DNA of 64,000 nt from Pseudomonadales bacterium (GTDB lineage: Bacteria > Pseudomonadota > Gammaproteobacteria > Pseudomonadales > Halieaceae): assembly GCA_024234735.1 (NCBI GenBank), contig JACKNV010000009.1, positions 99,161 to 163,160 on the forward strand, read 5' to 3'. Numbering within the stretch: position 1 is the first letter of the stretch; each line of letters begins with the position of its first letter. Position numbers and translations under genes: made by a program. Shown one piece after another: positions 1 to 8,920 of this stretch. The notes beneath the pieces were generated by a model that worked only from the letters and a program-made list of their open reading frames with translations, was not told the origin of the DNA and made no database searches.

Positions 1-1
1 G

Positions 2-394
2 ATGCTGGGCTTCGACACCGTCAACAAGTACATCGAGCGCAACATCATCGAGGTGGCGCCGCTGGCCTTCATGCGCGGGCGCACCCTGAACAACTCCTTC
101 ATCATCCTGGACGAAGCCCAGAACACCACCCGGGAGCAGATGAAGATGTTCCTCACCCGCATCGGCTTCGGCTCCACCGCGGTGATTACCGGCGACGCCA
201 CCCAGATAGACCTGCCCAGGGGCTCGCCCTCGGGCCTCACCCACGCCGGCAACGTGCTGGACGGCGTGGAGGGCATCGGTTTTACCTACTTTGGCAGCCG
301 CGACGTGGTGCGCCACCCGCTGGTACAGCGCATCGTCGAGGCCTACGACAGCCACGAAGACCTGGCCACGCCACTGGACAAGACCCGGCGGTGA
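2..394 (+). CDS. ybeZ: PhoH-like ATPase YbeZ, C-terminal part
   Basis: This is the C-terminal ~130 residues of a PhoH/YbeZ-family P-loop ATPase; the gene begins before the window. The visible part has the Walker B-like segment FIILDEAQNTT and the ITGDATQIDLP motif typical of PhoH proteins. YbeZ works with YbeY in 16S rRNA maturation and ribosome quality control. The stop codon overlaps the GTG start of ybeY, and corC and lnt follow, the usual gammaproteobacterial order. The call is secure from motifs and context; only the N-terminus is missing. Confidence 0.93.
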   Translation: MLGFDTVNKYIERNIIEVAPLAFMRGRTLNNSFIILDEAQNTTREQMKMFLTRIGFGSTAVITGDATQIDLPRGSPSGLTHAGNVLDGVEGIGFTYFGSRDVVRHPLVQRIVEAYDSHEDLATPLDKTRR

Positions 395-873
395 ACCTGA
401 TGGTGGACATCCAGAACGCCAGCGGCGAGCCAGTACCCGACGAGGATGACTTACGCGGCTGGATCGCGGCCACCCTGGCCCGCCTGCAGCACCAGGCGGA
501 TACCGAGATCAGCCTGCGCCTGGTGGACGCCGGGGAAATGAGCCGGCTCAACCGCCAGTACCGCCACAAGGACGGCCCCACCAACGTGCTGTCGTTTCCC
601 GCCGAGCTGCCGCCGGAGCTGGGGCTGCCACTGTTGGGTGACATCGTCATCTGCGCCCCGGTGGTCAGGGCCGAAGCCGCCGCCCAGCACAAATCCCTGG
701 CGGCCCACTGGGCCCATATGGCAGTGCACGGCACGCTGCACCTGCTGGGCCATGATCATATCGAAGAGGACCAGGCGATCGCGATGGAGGCCCTGGAAAG
801 CGCCATACTCGCCGGTCTCGACTACCCCTGCCCCTACCGGGCGCAGCCGCCTCAGGAGAACTCACCGGCATGA
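391..873 (+). CDS. ybeY: Endoribonuclease YbeY, rRNA maturation factor
   Basis: A 160-residue UPF0054/YbeY metalloprotein. The zinc-binding HGTLHLLGHDH motif near residues 114-124 is intact. YbeY is a single-strand-specific endoribonuclease acting in 16S rRNA 3'-end processing and late 70S quality control. The GTG start at 391 overlaps the ybeZ stop, which implies translational coupling; an in-frame ATG at 400 is an alternative. It overlaps corC by 4 bases. Length matches the family. Confidence 0.95.
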   Translation: MNLMVDIQNASGEPVPDEDDLRGWIAATLARLQHQADTEISLRLVDAGEMSRLNRQYRHKDGPTNVLSFPAELPPELGLPLLGDIVICAPVVRAEAAAQHKSLAAHWAHMAVHGTLHLLGHDHIEEDQAIAMEALESAILAGLDYPCPYRAQPPQENSPA

Positions 874-1715
874 GCGACGACCGATCTGGCAACGATTCCG
901 GGGAAAAGTCCTGGATCAACAAGTTTGCCGAGCTGTTTTCCTCAGAGCCCCGCAGTCGCGAGGACCTGCAGGAGATCCTCGCCCTGGCAGTCGACAACGA
1001 GGTCATCGACGCCGATGCCCGCAGCATCATGGAAGGCGCCATGGAGGTCAGCGACATGCAGGCCCGGGACATCATGATCCCGCGCACCCAGATGGTGGTG
1101 ATCAAGGCCGAGTCCTCCCTGGAGGACATCCTGCCGCAGATCATCAACAGCGCCCACTCCCGCTACCCGGTGGTGGGCGAGGGCCTGGACGACATCTACG
1201 GCATCCTCCTGGTAAAGGACCTGCTGCCGCAGATCCTGTGCAAGGGCAACAGTGAATTCCACATCCGCGAGCTGCTGCGCCCCTCGGTGGTGGTGCCCGA
1301 GAGCAAGCGCCTCAACGTGCTGCTGCGGGAATTCCGCGAGAACCGCAACCACATGGCCATCGTGATCGACGAGTACGGCGGGGTGGCCGGCCTGGTGACC
1401 ATAGAGGACGTGCTGGAGGAGATCGTCGGCGAGATCGAGGACGAGACCGACGCCCAGGTGGACCAGTTCATCCGCAAGATCACCGATGACGACTACTTTG
1501 TAAAAGCCCTCACCCCCATCGAGGATTTCAACGAGTTCTTCGGCACCCGCTTCAGCGACGAGGAATTCGATACCATCGGCGGCCTGGTGATCCAGTCCCT
1601 GGGGCACATGCCCAGTCGCAACGAGACCGCCACCATTGACCGCTTCGAATTCCAGGTGATCAACGCCGACCAGCGCAAGATTCACAGCCTGCGCATGCGC
1701 CCCCTGCAAGACTGA
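870..1715 (+). CDS. corC: CorC/YbeX family CBS-domain protein
   Basis: A 281-residue CorC (YbeX) protein. A short acidic N-terminus precedes two CBS domains (about residues 65-190, with MIPRTQMV and the IDEYGGVAGLVTIEDVLEEIVGEI region), then a CorC_HlyC transporter-associated domain. It lacks the DUF21 membrane domain of CorB/HlyC paralogues, so it is probably cytosolic. The family is linked to Mg2+/Co2+ efflux and, through its conserved position beside ybeZY, to ribosome function. ATG overlaps the ybeY stop (ATGA), so this is one operon. Confidence 0.92.
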   Translation: MSDDRSGNDSGEKSWINKFAELFSSEPRSREDLQEILALAVDNEVIDADARSIMEGAMEVSDMQARDIMIPRTQMVVIKAESSLEDILPQIINSAHSRYPVVGEGLDDIYGILLVKDLLPQILCKGNSEFHIRELLRPSVVVPESKRLNVLLREFRENRNHMAIVIDEYGGVAGLVTIEDVLEEIVGEIEDETDAQVDQFIRKITDDDYFVKALTPIEDFNEFFGTRFSDEEFDTIGGLVIQSLGHMPSRNETATIDRFEFQVINADQRKIHSLRMRPLQD

Positions 1716-1738
1716 TCCGGCTGCCGGGGCGATAGCGA

Positions 1739-3256
1739 ATGAATTCCGAACCCGGGCTGCACCCGCTGCTGGTACTGGTGCTGGCGCCCCTGGCCGGGGC
1801 GCTGGTCACCCTCTCCCTGGCGCCGTTCGACCTGTGGCCGGCCGGCATCCTCAGCTGCGCCCTGTACGCCTACCTGCTGTGCACCTGCAGCCTGCGCCAG
1901 GCGCTGTGGCGCAGCTGGCTGTTCGGCCTGGGCATGTTCGGCAGTGGCGTCTCCTGGGTGTACGTGAGTATCGACGTCTACGGCGGCGCCGGGCCGGTGC
2001 TGGCCACCTTCCTGATCGTGCTGTTCTGCGCGGGGCTGTCGCTGCTGTTCCAGGTCAGCTTCGGCTGGTTCTACGTGCGCTTCGTTCGCGCCCTGCCGGG
2101 GGGCATGCTGGTGGGCTTTCCGGTGACCTGGGTGCTGTCCGAGTGGCTGCGCAGCTGGCTGCTCACCGGCTTTCCCTGGCTGTATCTGGGCTACGCCCAC
2201 CTGGACACGCCCATTGCCGGCTGGGCGCCGGTGGTGGGTGTGTACGGGCTGTCCTTCATCTGCGCCCTCACCGGCATCTGCCTGTTCCTGGCCTGGCGCA
2301 GCCGCCAGGCGATCGCCTGCACCACCTACGCCGTCATCGTCATCACCCTGTGGGCCGGGGGTGCCGTGCTCCGGCCCATGGAGTGGGTGGTCAAGGCCAG
2401 CGAGCAGCCCCTGCGGGTGGTCATGTACCAGCCCAACGTGCCCCAGGAGCACAAGTGGGACCCGGCCTGGTACCGGCCCATCCTGCGCCAGCTGCGGGAG
2501 GCCAGCGAACCCCACTACGGCGCCGACATTCTGGTCTGGCCCGAGGCCGCCGTGCCCAACTACTACCAGCGCGCCCGCGGCTTCCTGGACCCCATCGACC
2601 GGCGCGCCGACGCCAACCAGACCACCCTGTTCGTGGGCGCCCCCTATCTCGGCGAGGAGGACGGCAGCTACCACAACAGTGTCATCGCCCTGGGACAGGG
2701 ACAGGGGGTCTACCACAAGCAACGCCTGGTTCCCTTTGGTGAATACGTGCCGCTGGAGGGCCTGCTGCGCGGCCTGATCGATTTCTTCGACCTGCCCATG
2801 TCCGCCTTCAGCCCGGGGCCCGCCGACCAGCCCCCCCTGCGAGCCGGCCCCTACCGGGTGGCGCCGTTCATCTGCTATGAAGTGGTCTACCCCGAACTGG
2901 TGGCGCGCGCCGCCCGCCAGGCCGACGTGCTGCTGACCATCAGCAACGACAGCTGGTTCGGCAGGTCCATAGGGCCCCTGCAGCACCTGCAGATCGCCCG
3001 GATGCGGGCCCTGGAAAACGGCCGCTACATGATCCGCGGCACCAACAACGGCGTGTCCGCCATCATCGACCAGCGCGGCCGTATCGTGGCCCGCACCGAG
3101 CAGTTCGTGGAAGCCACCCTGGCGGGGGATGTGGAGGTCATGCTGGGCAACACCCCGTTCAGCAGCTTCGGGGTCATCCCGGTGGTGTCGGCCTGTGTCG
3201 TCACCCTGGCGCTGATGTGGCTGATGTACCTGGGATTCTGGCGCGAGGACAGCTGA
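1739..3256 (+). CDS. lnt: Apolipoprotein N-acyltransferase
   Basis: A 505-residue inner-membrane enzyme that adds the third acyl chain to lipoproteins. The N-terminal ~200 residues hold several transmembrane helices. The C-terminal nitrilase domain (about 225-475) carries the catalytic triad regions: Glu in LVWPEAAVP, Lys in YHKQRLVPFGEYVP and Cys in PFICYEVVYPEL. A final helix follows. Twenty-three bases separate it from corC, so it is probably the last gene of the ybeZ-ybeY-corC-lnt operon. Length and order are typical. Confidence 0.96.
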   Translation: MNSEPGLHPLLVLVLAPLAGALVTLSLAPFDLWPAGILSCALYAYLLCTCSLRQALWRSWLFGLGMFGSGVSWVYVSIDVYGGAGPVLATFLIVLFCAGLSLLFQVSFGWFYVRFVRALPGGMLVGFPVTWVLSEWLRSWLLTGFPWLYLGYAHLDTPIAGWAPVVGVYGLSFICALTGICLFLAWRSRQAIACTTYAVIVITLWAGGAVLRPMEWVVKASEQPLRVVMYQPNVPQEHKWDPAWYRPILRQLREASEPHYGADILVWPEAAVPNYYQRARGFLDPIDRRADANQTTLFVGAPYLGEEDGSYHNSVIALGQGQGVYHKQRLVPFGEYVPLEGLLRGLIDFFDLPMSAFSPGPADQPPLRAGPYRVAPFICYEVVYPELVARAARQADVLLTISNDSWFGRSIGPLQHLQIARMRALENGRYMIRGTNNGVSAIIDQRGRIVARTEQFVEATLAGDVEVMLGNTPFSSFGVIPVVSACVVTLALMWLMYLGFWREDS

Positions 3257-3622
3257 TCAGCTGGCGCTGGACTCCAGGATAAACGCCTCCAGCCGCTTGT
3301 CGATGCCGAACACATGGCGGGTCAGCCACTCGGTGAGAAAGGTGGCGATGATCTCCCGGAACTGGGCGTCCAGTTCCGTCTCGCTGCCCAGCAGGCCGGC
3401 GATCTCCTGGCGAAAGCGGTGGTGGGCCCGGATATGCTCCTCCCGGCCCGGGAAATCGAGCTGCAGCATGTACTGCTCCTCGAGCTCGAAATGGTACTCG
3501 GTATAGGCCTGCAGCCGGAGCACCACTTCCCTGTCCGCCGCCTCTTCCTTGAGCAGGTCGAGGATTTCGAACAGTTTCTGGTGCTGGGCGTCCTGCCAGA
3601 TGAGTTCGCTGGTCTTGCGCAT
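3257..3622 (-). CDS. Bacteriohemerythrin-like protein
   Basis: About 121 residues with hemerythrin-type iron ligands: an early HQKLFEILDLL helix, the YTEYHFELEEQYM motif (HxxxE), HIRAHHRF and a C-terminal WLTRHVFGIDK. This is the His/Glu pattern of a di-iron four-helix bundle that binds O2. I chose the ATG at 3622, which begins MRKTSELIW just before the first helix; upstream in-frame starts (for example 3658) would add residues unlike the family. It is convergent with lnt and lies directly against its stop. The physiological role (O2 storage or sensing) is not shown here. Confidence 0.85.
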   Translation of the reverse strand: MRKTSELIWQDAQHQKLFEILDLLKEEAADREVVLRLQAYTEYHFELEEQYMLQLDFPGREEHIRAHHRFRQEIAGLLGSETELDAQFREIIATFLTEWLTRHVFGIDKRLEAFILESSAS

Positions 3623-3730
3623 CCTATGAGCTTGGACCCAAAACCGGGGCCGCGCCATGATCGAGAATAAATTTTTGCCATCGGGCATCACCCAGGAGGG
3701 CCCGCAAGCGTCGCCGCGGCCGGCGATAAC

Positions 3731-3739
3731 TGCTAGAAT
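3731..3739 (+). promoter_or_regulatory. Possible extended -10 promoter element for leuS
   Basis: TGCTAGAAT matches an extended -10 (TGnTAnnAT) about 90 bases upstream of the leuS ATG, in the leuS/hemerythrin divergent region. No good -35 is visible at 17 bases, as is common with extended -10 promoters. It is a pattern match only. Confidence 0.35.
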
Positions 3740-3827
3740 CCGCGCTTCCCTGACCGGTACCAGACTCCCCGCCAGGCCCGCGGGCGGCGCCGGTTTGCCC
3801 ACTAACAAGGACGCGACCAACCCCCCC

Positions 3828-6305
3828 ATGGACCAGCACTACGACCCCCAGGAACTCGAGCAGGCAGCCCAGGCGCACTGGCTGGAAAACAACAGTTTCG
3901 CCGTGCAGCGCGACGACAGCCGGGACAAATTCTACTGCCTGGCCATGTTCCCCTACCCCAGCGGCAAGCTGCACATGGGGCACGTGCGCAACTACACCAT
4001 CGCCGACGTCATCGCCCGCTACCAGCGCATGCAGGGCAAGAACGTCCTGCAGCCCATGGGCTGGGATGCCTTCGGCCTGCCGGCGGAAAACGCCGCCATC
4101 AAGCACAAGGTGCCGCCCGCCCAGTGGACCGCGCAGAACATCGACTATATGCGCGAGCAGCTGCGCCAGCTGGGTTTCGCCTATGACTGGGACCGGGAAA
4201 TCGCCACCTGCGACCCCTCCTACTACCGCTGGGAACAGTGGTTTTTCACCCGCCTGTTCGAAAAGGGCCTGGCCTACAAGAAAAAGGCCGAGGTCAACTG
4301 GTGCGAGACCGACCAGACGGTGCTGGCCAACGAGCAGGTGGTCGACGGCTGCTGCTGGCGCTGTGACAACCCGGTGGAACGGCGCGAGATCGACCAGTGG
4401 TTCTTCCGCATCACCGACTATGCCGAGGAGCTGCTGGCGGATATCGACAAACTGGAACACTGGCCGGAACAGGTGCGCACCATGCAGCGCAACTGGATCG
4501 GCCGCTCCGAGGGCGTGACCCTGCGCTTCGGCCTGGCAACGCCCCTGGCCACCGGCGAGCAGGCGCTGGAGGTATACACCACCCGCCCCGACACCCTGAT
4601 GGGCGCCACCTACGTGGCGGTGGCCCCCCAGCACCCGGTCGCCCGCCAGGCCGCCGCGACCAACCCGGACCTGGCGCGCTTTATCGAGGAGCAGAGCCGC
4701 GGCAAGGTGGCCGAGGCGGAACTGGCGACCATGGAGAAGCTGGGCATGGCCACCGGGCTGGATGCCATTCACCCCCTCACCGGCGAGAAGCTGCCGATCT
4801 GGGTGGCCAATTTCGTGCTGGCATCCTATGGCTCCGGCGCGGTCATGTCGGTGCCCGGCCACGACGAGCGCGACCACGAGTTCGCCAGCAAGTACCGCTT
4901 GCCGATCGTGCAGGTGATCGCCAGGAGCGGCGGCGAACACCACTATGACGCGGCCACCTGGCAGGACTGGTACGCCGACAAGGACGCCACTGTCACCGTC
5001 AACTCCGGCGAGTTCGACGGCCTCGACTTCAAGGGTGCCTTCCACGCCATCGCGGAGCGCCTGGCGCAGCAGGGCAAGGGCGAGCGCACCACCAATTACC
5101 GCCTGCGCGACTGGGGCGTGTCGCGGCAGCGCTACTGGGGCGCCCCCATTCCCATCATCAACTGCGACAGCTGCGGCACCGTGCCGGTGCCGGCCGGGGA
5201 CCTGCCGGTGGTGCTGCCCACGGACGTGGCCTTCGAGGGCGTGGGCTCGCCCCTGAAGAGCATGCCGGAGTTCTACCAGACCACCTGCCCGGCCTGCGGC
5301 GGCCCCGCCACCCGGGAAACCGATACCTTCGATACCTTCATGGAGTCCTCCTGGTATTACGCCCGCTACGCCTGCGCCGGCAATGACAGTGCCATGCTCG
5401 ACGACGAGGTCGACTACTGGGCGCCGGTGGACCAGTACGTCGGCGGCATCGAGCACGCCATCCTGCACCTGCTCTACGCCCGCTTCTACCACAAACTGCT
5501 GCGCGACGAGGGGCTGCTGCACTCGGACGAGCCCTTCACCCGGCTGCTCACCCAGGGCATGGTGCTCAAGGACGGGGCCAAGATGTCCAAGTCCAAGGGC
5601 AATACCGTCGACCCGCAGGCGCTGATCGACAGCTACGGCGCCGATACGGTGCGCCTGTTCAGCATGTTCGCCGCCCCGCCGGAGCAGTCGCTGGAGTGGT
5701 CGGACTCGGCGGTCGAGGGCGCCAACCGCTTCCTGCGGCGCCTGTGGCGGCTGGTGCAGCGGCAGGTGGCGACGGCGGTGCCGGCGCTGGACGTGGCCGC
5801 CCTGGACGAGCGCCAGCAAGCGCTGCGCCGCAAAACCCACGAGACCATCGCCAAGGTCAGCGACGACTACGGCCGCCGCCAGACCTTCAACACCGCCATC
5901 GCCGCGGTCATGGAGTTGTGCAACGAGCTGGGCAAACTGGATGAGGACGCCCCCCAGGACCGCGCCCTGGCGGACGAGGCCCTGCGCGCGGCGGTGCTCA
6001 TGCTGTGCCCCATCGTGCCCCATATCTGCCACCACCTGTGGCGGGCCCTGGGAGGCGCCGGAGACATCATCAACGCCCCCTGGCCGACGGTGGACGAGGC
6101 GGCCCTGGCCCGCGACAGCATCGACATGGTGGTGCAGGTCAACGGCAAGGTGCGGGCCCAGATGACCGTGGCGGCGGACGCCGACAAGCCGACGGTGGAA
6201 GCGCTGGCAGTGGAACAGCCCAACGTCAAGCGCTTCCTGGAAGGCGTGACCGTGCGCAAGGTCATTGTCGTGCCGGGCAAATTGGTTAATATTGTGGCCA
6301 ACTGA
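3828..6305 (+). CDS. leuS: Leucyl-tRNA synthetase
   Basis: An 825-residue class I synthetase. The HIGH-type motif is seen as KLHMGHVRN near residue 47. The CP1 editing domain includes the Thr-rich TTRPDT region (about 250) and the GTD-type MSVPGHDERD motif (about 340). KMSKSKGNTVDP near residue 584 is the second catalytic signature. The ATG at 3828 is preferred because MDQHYDPQELE matches family N-termini. It is followed by lptE with an overlapping TGATG, then holA, the classical leuS-lptE-holA order. Confidence 0.97.
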   Translation: MDQHYDPQELEQAAQAHWLENNSFAVQRDDSRDKFYCLAMFPYPSGKLHMGHVRNYTIADVIARYQRMQGKNVLQPMGWDAFGLPAENAAIKHKVPPAQWTAQNIDYMREQLRQLGFAYDWDREIATCDPSYYRWEQWFFTRLFEKGLAYKKKAEVNWCETDQTVLANEQVVDGCCWRCDNPVERREIDQWFFRITDYAEELLADIDKLEHWPEQVRTMQRNWIGRSEGVTLRFGLATPLATGEQALEVYTTRPDTLMGATYVAVAPQHPVARQAAATNPDLARFIEEQSRGKVAEAELATMEKLGMATGLDAIHPLTGEKLPIWVANFVLASYGSGAVMSVPGHDERDHEFASKYRLPIVQVIARSGGEHHYDAATWQDWYADKDATVTVNSGEFDGLDFKGAFHAIAERLAQQGKGERTTNYRLRDWGVSRQRYWGAPIPIINCDSCGTVPVPAGDLPVVLPTDVAFEGVGSPLKSMPEFYQTTCPACGGPATRETDTFDTFMESSWYYARYACAGNDSAMLDDEVDYWAPVDQYVGGIEHAILHLLYARFYHKLLRDEGLLHSDEPFTRLLTQGMVLKDGAKMSKSKGNTVDPQALIDSYGADTVRLFSMFAAPPEQSLEWSDSAVEGANRFLRRLWRLVQRQVATAVPALDVAALDERQQALRRKTHETIAKVSDDYGRRQTFNTAIAAVMELCNELGKLDEDAPQDRALADEALRAAVLMLCPIVPHICHHLWRALGGAGDIINAPWPTVDEAALARDSIDMVVQVNGKVRAQMTVAADADKPTVEALAVEQPNVKRFLEGVTVRKVIVVPGKLVNIVAN

Positions 6306-6325
6306 TGCTCCCACAGAGACCTGCC

Positions 6326-6844
6326 ATGAACCGCCGCCTGGCCCGCCTTACGCTCGCCCTCGCAGTCACCTGCCTGCTCGGCGCCTGCGGCTTCCAGCTG
6401 CGCGGCACCGGCGACCAGGGCGCGGCCCTGCCTGCCGCGTGGCGCAGCATGTACCTGGTGACGGGCAACCCCAACGCCGAGTTCAGCCAGGCGGTGCGCC
6501 AGGTGTTCGCCACCGACGGTGTCGTCTGGACCGACAAGGCCACTGCCGGCTACTCGCTGGTGCTGGGGCCCGAGCGTTTCAGCCAGTCCAATTTGTCCCT
6601 CAACGCCGAGGCCCGGGTATCGCAGCTGGAGCTGACCATGCAGGCGAAATTTGCCGTCGTGGATGCCAGCGGGAACGAGGTGATGCCCGAGGCCACCGCC
6701 TCGGTGCAGGTCCAGATGGAAAACGACCCGCGCAATGCCATGGGCAAGGGCGATGAGATCCGCATTCACAAGAGCGAGATGCGCACCGAACTGGCGCGGC
6801 AAATCCTGCGCCGTATCGGGTTCTTCGCCAACAGCCACGACTGA
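6326..6844 (+). CDS. lptE: LPS-assembly lipoprotein LptE
   Basis: About 172 residues starting with a lipoprotein signal: positive NRRLARL, a hydrophobic stretch, then the lipobox LLGAC followed by GFQLRG, which is diagnostic of LptE. LptE plugs and assembles the LptD outer-membrane LPS translocon. An alternative ATG at 6305 overlaps the leuS stop and would add 7 residues; the signal peptide works with either. The stop overlaps the holA ATG. Confidence 0.93.
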   Translation: MNRRLARLTLALAVTCLLGACGFQLRGTGDQGAALPAAWRSMYLVTGNPNAEFSQAVRQVFATDGVVWTDKATAGYSLVLGPERFSQSNLSLNAEARVSQLELTMQAKFAVVDASGNEVMPEATASVQVQMENDPRNAMGKGDEIRIHKSEMRTELARQILRRIGFFANSHD

Positions 6845-7857
6845 TGCGCATCTACCCCGAGCAACTCGCCGCGCAACTCAAGCGCCAGCTGCTCCCGGTT
6901 TACCTGGTCAGCGGTGACGAGCCGCTGTTGCAGCAGGAATGCTGCGACCTCATCCGCCGCGAGGCGCGCGCCGGCGGCTGCACCGTGCGCGAGGTCGTCG
7001 AGGCCGGCGGCGCCCGCTTCGACTGGCGGGAGATTCTGCACAACGCCACCAGCATGTCGCTGTTCGCCGAGCGCAAGCTGGTCGAGTTGCGCCTGCCCAG
7101 CGGCAAGCCCGGCGCCGAGGGCAGCAAGGCCCTGTGCGAGTTCCTCGAGCTGGCGAACCCCGACGATGTGCTGCTGATGGTCACCGGCAAGATCGACAAG
7201 CAGTCCACGAAAAGCAAGTGGTACCAGGCCCTGGACAGGGCCGGCGCCACCATACAGGTGTGGCCCGTGGACGCCGGCAAGCTCCCCGGCTGGCTGCGCG
7301 CGCGGGTGGAGAGCGCCGGCCTGCATATCGATGACGACGCCCTGCAGCTGCTCTGCGACCGGGTGGAGGGCAACCTGCTGGCGGCGGTGCAGGAAGTGGA
7401 AAAGCTCAAGCTGCTGGCCAGCGATGCCCACATCAGCGCCGCGACCGTCACCGCCGCGGTCTCGGACAACGCCCGCTACAATCTCTTTGAGATGGCGGAC
7501 AACGCCCTCAAGGGGGACGCCGCGACCAGCCTGCGAATGCTCCATGGCCTGCGCGGCGAGGGTTCCGAGCCGGTGGTGGTGCTGTGGGCCCTGGCCCGGG
7601 AGATTCGCAGCCTGCATGAATTGCAGCTCGATTGCGCCGCCGGCCACAACGTGCAACAGGCCATGAAGGCGAGGCGGGTCTGGCCGCAACGCATGCCGCT
7701 GGTACAGGCGGCGCTGGCCCGCCACGACAGCGAATCGATGTCGCAATTGCTGGAGCGGGCCGCCAGGGTCGACGGCAGCATCAAAGGCTATGCCGGCGGC
7801 AAACCCTGGGACAATCTGGAAGACCTTGTACTCGGCCTGTGCCGGGGCGACCGGTAG
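6844..7857 (+). CDS. holA: DNA polymerase III delta subunit
   Basis: A 337-residue HolA with the N-terminal signature LPVYLVSGDEPLLQQE and the C-terminal clamp-loader fold seen in the SLRMLHGLRGEG and PVVVLWALAREIRSL regions. It is the wrench subunit that opens the beta clamp in the clamp loader. Its ATG overlaps the lptE stop. The last codons and the stop lie inside the first copy of a 13-bp tandem repeat. Confidence 0.95.
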   Translation: MRIYPEQLAAQLKRQLLPVYLVSGDEPLLQQECCDLIRREARAGGCTVREVVEAGGARFDWREILHNATSMSLFAERKLVELRLPSGKPGAEGSKALCEFLELANPDDVLLMVTGKIDKQSTKSKWYQALDRAGATIQVWPVDAGKLPGWLRARVESAGLHIDDDALQLLCDRVEGNLLAAVQEVEKLKLLASDAHISAATVTAAVSDNARYNLFEMADNALKGDAATSLRMLHGLRGEGSEPVVVLWALAREIRSLHELQLDCAAGHNVQQAMKARRVWPQRMPLVQAALARHDSESMSQLLERAARVDGSIKGYAGGKPWDNLEDLVLGLCRGDR

Positions 7858-7897
7858 GGGCGACCGGTAGGGGCAACCGGTAGGGGCGGCCAGTAAG
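7848..7897. repeat. 13-bp tandem repeat over the holA stop codon
   Basis: Three copies of CGACCGGTAGGGG (7848-7860, 7861-7873 and, with one change, CAACCGGTAGGGG at 7874-7886) and a degenerate fourth (CGGCCAGTAAG). The first copy encodes the last two HolA residues and its TAG stop. The period is not a multiple of 3, so the copies lie out of frame after the stop. Confidence 0.9.
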
Positions 7898-7967
7898 CGC
7901 GCTCGCCGGCGCCCTCCCACCTGTACACTATTCGGGCATGTGCTGCGCTCCGCCGGGCAACTCCCGC

Positions 7968-8008
7968 TTGCTTTCCCCCTCTCGCGATACTACTGTACAT
8001 ACATACAG
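7968..8008 (+). promoter_or_regulatory. imuA promoter with LexA box
   Basis: The LexA operator CTGTACATACATACAG (7993-8008) matches CTGT-N8-ACAG exactly. It overlaps a plausible sigma-70 promoter: TTGCTT at 7968-7973, a 17-base spacer and TACTGT at 7991-7996. LexA bound here would block the -10 element. The imuA ATG lies 33 bases downstream. Confidence 0.85.
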
Positions 8009-8040
8009 TTTATTGACGGATCTACCCCGGGAGCAGGGCC

Positions 8041-8781
8041 ATGAACGAAGTACTCGAACAGATCACCAGGCGCGGCGACACCTGGCGCGGGCGGCGCACC
8101 CGTTTTCACTATCATGAACCTTCCGCCAACAGTGGGCACCACGGCCGCAGCGGCCTGGCCACGGGCTACAGCACCCTGGATGCGCAGCTGGACCAGGGGG
8201 GCTGGCCCCTGGATGGCGCCATCGAGCTGCTCAGTGACGGCAACGGGCTGGGCTCCATGGGCCTGTTCCTGCCCGCCATGGAAAAGCTCAGCGAACAGGG
8301 CCGCTGGCAGGCCTTTATCGCGCCGCCCTACATACCCTATGCCCCGCTGCTGGCGGCGCGGGGCATCGATACCCGGCAGGTTCTGCTGGTGCACCCGCAG
8401 AACCGCCAGGACCTGTTGTGGAGCACCGAACAGGCCCTGCGCAGCAGCACCTGCAGCGCGGTGTTCAGCTGGCTGGGGGGGGGCAATTATCGCTACGGCG
8501 AATTGCGTAAACTGCAGCTGGCCGCGGCTGGCGGCGACCGCCTGGCAGTCCTGTTCCGCCCCAACCAGGCCGCCGCCAGCCACTCCCCCGCCAGCCTGCG
8601 CCTGCAAATGCGGGAGTACCGCCGGGTACACATCATCAAACAGCGTGGCGGCAACCAGGATATAGACGTGGACCTGCCCCAGGCGGAAGACGTGCCGGGG
8701 CAGCCACAGCTATGGGAGCTGCCGACCGGGCCCGCCGCGGCATGGCAGCGGCCGGGAGAGAACCTGGCGGCGACACGCTAA
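8041..8781 (+). CDS. imuA: SOS mutasome accessory protein ImuA
   Basis: A 246-residue RecA/SulA-like protein of the ImuA family. Recognisable segments are the GLATGYSTLDAQL start, GGWPLDGAIELL (as in RecA-like LPxGxxxEL), FIAPPYIPYAPLLAARGI and the VFSWLGGGNYRYGELRKLQLAA block. ImuA works with ImuB and DnaE2 in error-prone translesion synthesis. A perfect LexA box lies directly upstream. Unlike the common imuA-imuB-dnaE2 operon, the next gene here is an OsmC protein, and imuB begins 1.5 kb further on. Confidence 0.88.
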   Translation: MNEVLEQITRRGDTWRGRRTRFHYHEPSANSGHHGRSGLATGYSTLDAQLDQGGWPLDGAIELLSDGNGLGSMGLFLPAMEKLSEQGRWQAFIAPPYIPYAPLLAARGIDTRQVLLVHPQNRQDLLWSTEQALRSSTCSAVFSWLGGGNYRYGELRKLQLAAAGGDRLAVLFRPNQAAASHSPASLRLQMREYRRVHIIKQRGGNQDIDVDLPQAEDVPGQPQLWELPTGPAAAWQRPGENLAATR

Positions 8782-8789
8782 CGGGTCCG

Positions 8790-8849
8790 CCCGGGGCTGA
8801 CCTGCCCGGGGCTGACCTGCCCGGGGCTGACCCGCCCGGGACTATCCCG
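8790..8849. repeat. 15-bp tandem repeat between imuA and the OsmC gene
   Basis: Copies of CCCGGGGCTGACCTG at 8790 and 8805, then a slightly diverged CCCGGGGCTGACCCG at 8820 and CCCGGGACTATCCCG at 8835, followed by a partial copy. The block is GC-rich and contains CCCGGG palindromes. It could help end imuA transcription, but there is no U-tract. Confidence 0.85.
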
Positions 8850-8920
8850 CCCGGAACGGGACAGGGCACCCCGCCCGGAGCTATACTTGGGCCCCCAACC
8901 GGAACAAGGATGTAAATGCC

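Noticed and set aside
3624..6314. 896-codon frame antisense to leuS
   Set aside because: Same shadow effect in a GC-rich gene; leuS on the other strand has all synthetase motifs.
7848..7897. Possible CRISPR-like array at the holA end
   Set aside because: Units are 13 bp with no spacers, and there are no cas genes; it is a simple tandem repeat.
8790..8849. Possible CRISPR-like array after imuA
   Set aside because: Units abut each other without spacers.
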